This document shows positions 31,259 through 33,033 of a DNA stretch of 33,033 nucleotides, in pieces. The translations under genes and the position numbers were made by a program. Under the pieces are notes generated by a model. That model was given only the letters and a program-made list of their open reading frames with translations. It was not told the DNA's origin and made no database searches. How positions within the stretch are numbered: the first letter of the stretch is position 1; each line of letters starts with the position of its first letter. Source of the stretch: an uncultured Oscillospiraceae bacterium (lineage in GTDB: Bacteria; Bacillota; Clostridia; Oscillospirales; Oscillospiraceae); contig CAJUAW010000014.1 of assembly GCA_910584605.1 (NCBI GenBank), forward strand, positions 1 to 33,033. The letters are read 5' to 3'.

Positions 31259-31894
31259 TCAGCCGGTGAGGTTCATGCTGGTGACGACATATCCGAACAT
31301 AGTGTCCCAAGGCTGGAGGGTGGCCTGGAACCGGGCCAGGACTCGGCCGTCCACCTGGTAAACCAGGGCGCCGGTGAGGGTATAGCCCCCGGCGGAGGGC
31401 TGCAGGCTGTCCACCCGGATCTGCGCCAGGTCATCCTCGCCGCAGACCACTACGTAGCAGCGGGAGACGTTGTCGTAATTCAGCCGGTCCCGGAGGGCGG
31501 CTGGGGGAGAATCCAGCTGCTTGGCGGTGAGCGACAGGGCGGCGGCGTAGTCCAGCAGGGTCTCCTCGGGGAAGAGCATCTCGCCCTTCTCAATTACACT
31601 GCGGCTGTCCAACTGCCCGTAGAGGGACAGCATGTTGTACAGCGCCTCCCAATTCAGGCTGCTGTCCGCGAAGGGGAACTGGTCCGCGTCGTGGTTCAGC
31701 ATGGCCAGCACCAGAGCGTGGAAGGCAGGAGCCATAGACTCCGCCGCGTCCGTTTGGGCGGGGACGTCGCCGGGGAGGTAGTCTTGCGCCGGTCCGGCAG
31801 GCGGGGCCTCCGAAGAGACGGCCGGGCCGGTGCTGTTCACCGGTAACACGAGCATCGAGGTGATAAGAGCGGCAGCCAGCAGTTTTTTGTACAT
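31259..31894 (-). CDS. Secreted protein of unknown function
   Basis: A 211-residue protein with a clear signal peptide (MYKKLLAAALITSMLVLPVNS); cleavage is likely around residue 21-25. A Pro/Ala-rich linker follows (SSEAPPAGPAQ), then a mostly helical domain (APAFHALVLAMLNHDADQF), and the C-terminal half is beta-rich (YVVVCGEDDLAQIRVDSLQ, GGYTLTGALVYQVDG, FQATLQPWDTMFGYVVTSM). It has a good AGGAGG before the ATG. The family is not recognised. It could be a DUF4878-like or NTF2-like extracellular domain, but this is only an impression. It is a single gene with an extended -10 promoter. Confidence 0.75.
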   Translation of the reverse strand: MYKKLLAAALITSMLVLPVNSTGPAVSSEAPPAGPAQDYLPGDVPAQTDAAESMAPAFHALVLAMLNHDADQFPFADSSLNWEALYNMLSLYGQLDSRSVIEKGEMLFPEETLLDYAAALSLTAKQLDSPPAALRDRLNYDNVSRCYVVVCGEDDLAQIRVDSLQPSAGGYTLTGALVYQVDGRVLARFQATLQPWDTMFGYVVTSMNLTG

Positions 31895-31926
31895 AGTGGG
31901 AGACCTCCTTTCCTGTTTGTGACCTT

Positions 31927-31935
31927 ATTATAGCA
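31927..31935 (-). promoter_or_regulatory. Extended -10 promoter of the secreted-protein gene
   Basis: On the minus strand TGC-TATAAT (31935-31927) is a perfect extended -10 element, about 35 nt upstream of the start codon. There is no clear -35 box, as is usual for this type. Confidence 0.65.
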
Positions 31936-32051
31936 TGGACCGTCTGTTACCTTCTTATCGAACCCATTACGGCCTGGTGAAAAAAGGGTTACAAATTGGT
32001 TTCGCTTTAATCTATGCGGCGGGAAAGAGGGACATGCCTGGTTTTCTTTGG

Positions 32052-32080
32052 TTGACCGGAGGAGAAGTTTGGATTACAAT
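32052..32080 (+). promoter_or_regulatory. Promoter of the helicase gene
   Basis: TTGACC (32052-32057) and TACAAT (32075-32080) are separated by exactly 17 bp; the helicase start codon is 32 nt further on. Confidence 0.82.
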
Positions 32081-32111
32081 AGGAGCATACCATACAAAGG
32101 ATGTTTGATCT

Positions 32112-33033
32112 ATGCTGAATCAGCAACAGGAGCTTCAATTCTGCAAGGCCCGCCGGGAGGCCATCGCCCGGGATTTTGCCCGGCTGAACCCGGAACAGCA
32201 GAAGGCGGTGCTGGCCACCGAGGGACCGCTCCTCCTTCTGGCGGGGGCGGGGAGCGGCAAGACTACCGTGCTCATCCACCGGGTCGCCAACCTGATGCGG
32301 TACGGCCGGGGGTCGGACTGCGGCGAGGCGCCGGAATCGGTCACCGAGGACGACCTGGCCTTTCTGGAGACGTACGCCCGGACGGGGGAGGGGGACAAGG
32401 CCCGTCAGGAGCGGCTGTGCCGTCTGGAACCCGCCGCCCCCTGGTCCATCCTGGCCATTACCTTCACCAACAAGGCCGCCGGGGAGCTGAAGGACCGGCT
32501 GGCCGCCCTGCTGGGCCCCTCCGCCAACGATATCTGGGCCAGTACCTTCCACTCCGCCTGTGTGCGCATCCTCCGCCGGGACATCGACAAGCTGGGCTTT
32601 GCCTCCTCCTTCACCATCTACGACACCGATGATTCCCTGCGGGTCATCAAGGACATCCTCAAGCAGCTGAACCTGGATGAGAAGCAGTTCGCCCCCCGGT
32701 CAATGCTGGGGTATATCTCCCGGGCCAAGGACGCCATGAAGTTGGCCCCAGACTACCTGGACGAGTGCGAAAAGTCCGGGGACTTCCGGCTGGCCAAGAT
32801 CGCCAGCGTGTACATGGAGTACCAGCGGCGCCTGTGGGAGGCCAACGCCCTGGACTTTGACGACATCATCCTCCACACCGTCCGCCTGCTCATGGGTTTT
32901 GAGGAGGTGCGGGAATATTATCAGCGGAAATTCCGCTATGTGCTCATCGACGAGTATCAGGATACCAACAACCTCCAGTACCTGCTGGCCTCCACCCTGG
33001 CGGGGGGGTATGAGAACTTCTGCGTGGTGGGGG
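32112..33033 (+). CDS. pcrA: UvrD/PcrA-type DNA helicase, N-terminal part (gene runs off the right edge)
   Basis: A superfamily 1A 3'-to-5' DNA helicase used in repair and in removing recombination proteins. Only 307 codons are present. Motif Q/I: LNPEQQKAVLATEGPLLLLA then AGAGSGKT at 44-51. Motif Ia: AITFTNKAAGELKDRL. Motif Ib: STFHSACVRILRRD. Motif II: LIDEYQDTN near the window end. About 35 extra residues lie between motifs I and Ia compared with classical PcrA (residues 65-105). The ATG at 32112 follows AAAGGATG; an ATG at 32101 stops after five codons. The rest, including motifs III-VI, is outside the window. UvrD, PcrA and Rep are not separable from this half; Firmicutes usually have PcrA. 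Confidence 0.92.
   Translation, partial: MLNQQQELQFCKARREAIARDFARLNPEQQKAVLATEGPLLLLAGAGSGKTTVLIHRVANLMRYGRGSDCGEAPESVTEDDLAFLETYARTGEGDKARQERLCRLEPAAPWSILAITFTNKAAGELKDRLAALLGPSANDIWASTFHSACVRILRRDIDKLGFASSFTIYDTDDSLRVIKDILKQLNLDEKQFAPRSMLGYISRAKDAMKLAPDYLDECEKSGDFRLAKIASVYMEYQRRLWEANALDFDDIILHTVRLLMGFEEVREYYQRKFRYVLIDEYQDTNNLQYLLASTLAGGYENFCVVG

Noticed and set aside
32304-32426. Novel domain insertion in the helicase between motifs I and Ia
   Set aside because: The extra residues are in frame and, as far as I recall, related clostridial PcrA proteins have a similar stretch, so it is probably a clade feature.

Overview
The window comes from a high-GC, endospore-forming Firmicute, most likely a gut Oscillospiraceae (Flavonifractor/Pseudoflavonifractor/Lawsonibacter-like). 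The evidence is the combination of spmA-spmB, a forespore-type dac gene, Gram-positive Shine-Dalgarno sequences, a two-subunit GlgC/GlgD pyrophosphorylase, a tetrahydrofolate riboswitch and PBSX-type phage genes. The genus is an inference from gene content only. No rRNA, tRNA or CRISPR array was seen.

Region 1 (1-6500) is a histidine-degradation and one-carbon cluster. A truncated urocanate hydratase gene (hutU) faces left. A divergent LysR regulator and a rightward set follow: ftcD, fchA, a FolT-type folate transporter, hutD, folC and a formate/nitrite channel. Together they take the formimino group of histidine through tetrahydrofolate, secure and polyglutamylate the folate carrier, and probably export formate. 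folT is preceded by a clear tetrahydrofolate riboswitch whose expression platform can be read by eye: a sequestor hairpin that hides the Shine-Dalgarno and a competing anti-sequestor that overlaps the aptamer P1 strand. The cluster ends at a strong bidirectional terminator.

Region 2 (6500-15500, minus strand) is glycogen metabolism. The operon glgB-glgC-glgD-glgA has a near-consensus promoter and ends in a palindromic terminator. glgP has its own promoter. GlgB carries an unusual 62-residue lysine/alanine/proline tail.

Region 3 (15600-30700) holds a D,D-carboxypeptidase gene (minus strand, possible sigma-G promoter) and the sporulation pair spmA-spmB (minus strand). Between them lies a compact 12.6-kb, 18-gene, plus-strand PBSX-like block. 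It encodes terminase, portal, protease-like protein, capsid, connectors, contractile sheath, tube and baseplate. It has no integrase, repressor, replication, lysis or tail-fibre gene, and no normal tape-measure gene. The tape-measure slot is filled by a zinc-ribbon protein and a 230-residue low-complexity protein started by TTG. The last phage gene ends 2 bp from the convergent spmB stop. This looks like a domesticated phage-derived particle locus (PBSX or gene-transfer-agent type) and is the best candidate for an undescribed system here.

Region 4 (30700-33033) has an AbrB/SpoVT-type regulator with a C-terminal zinc knuckle, a secreted protein of unknown function, and the 5' part of a UvrD/PcrA-type helicase gene with its own promoter.
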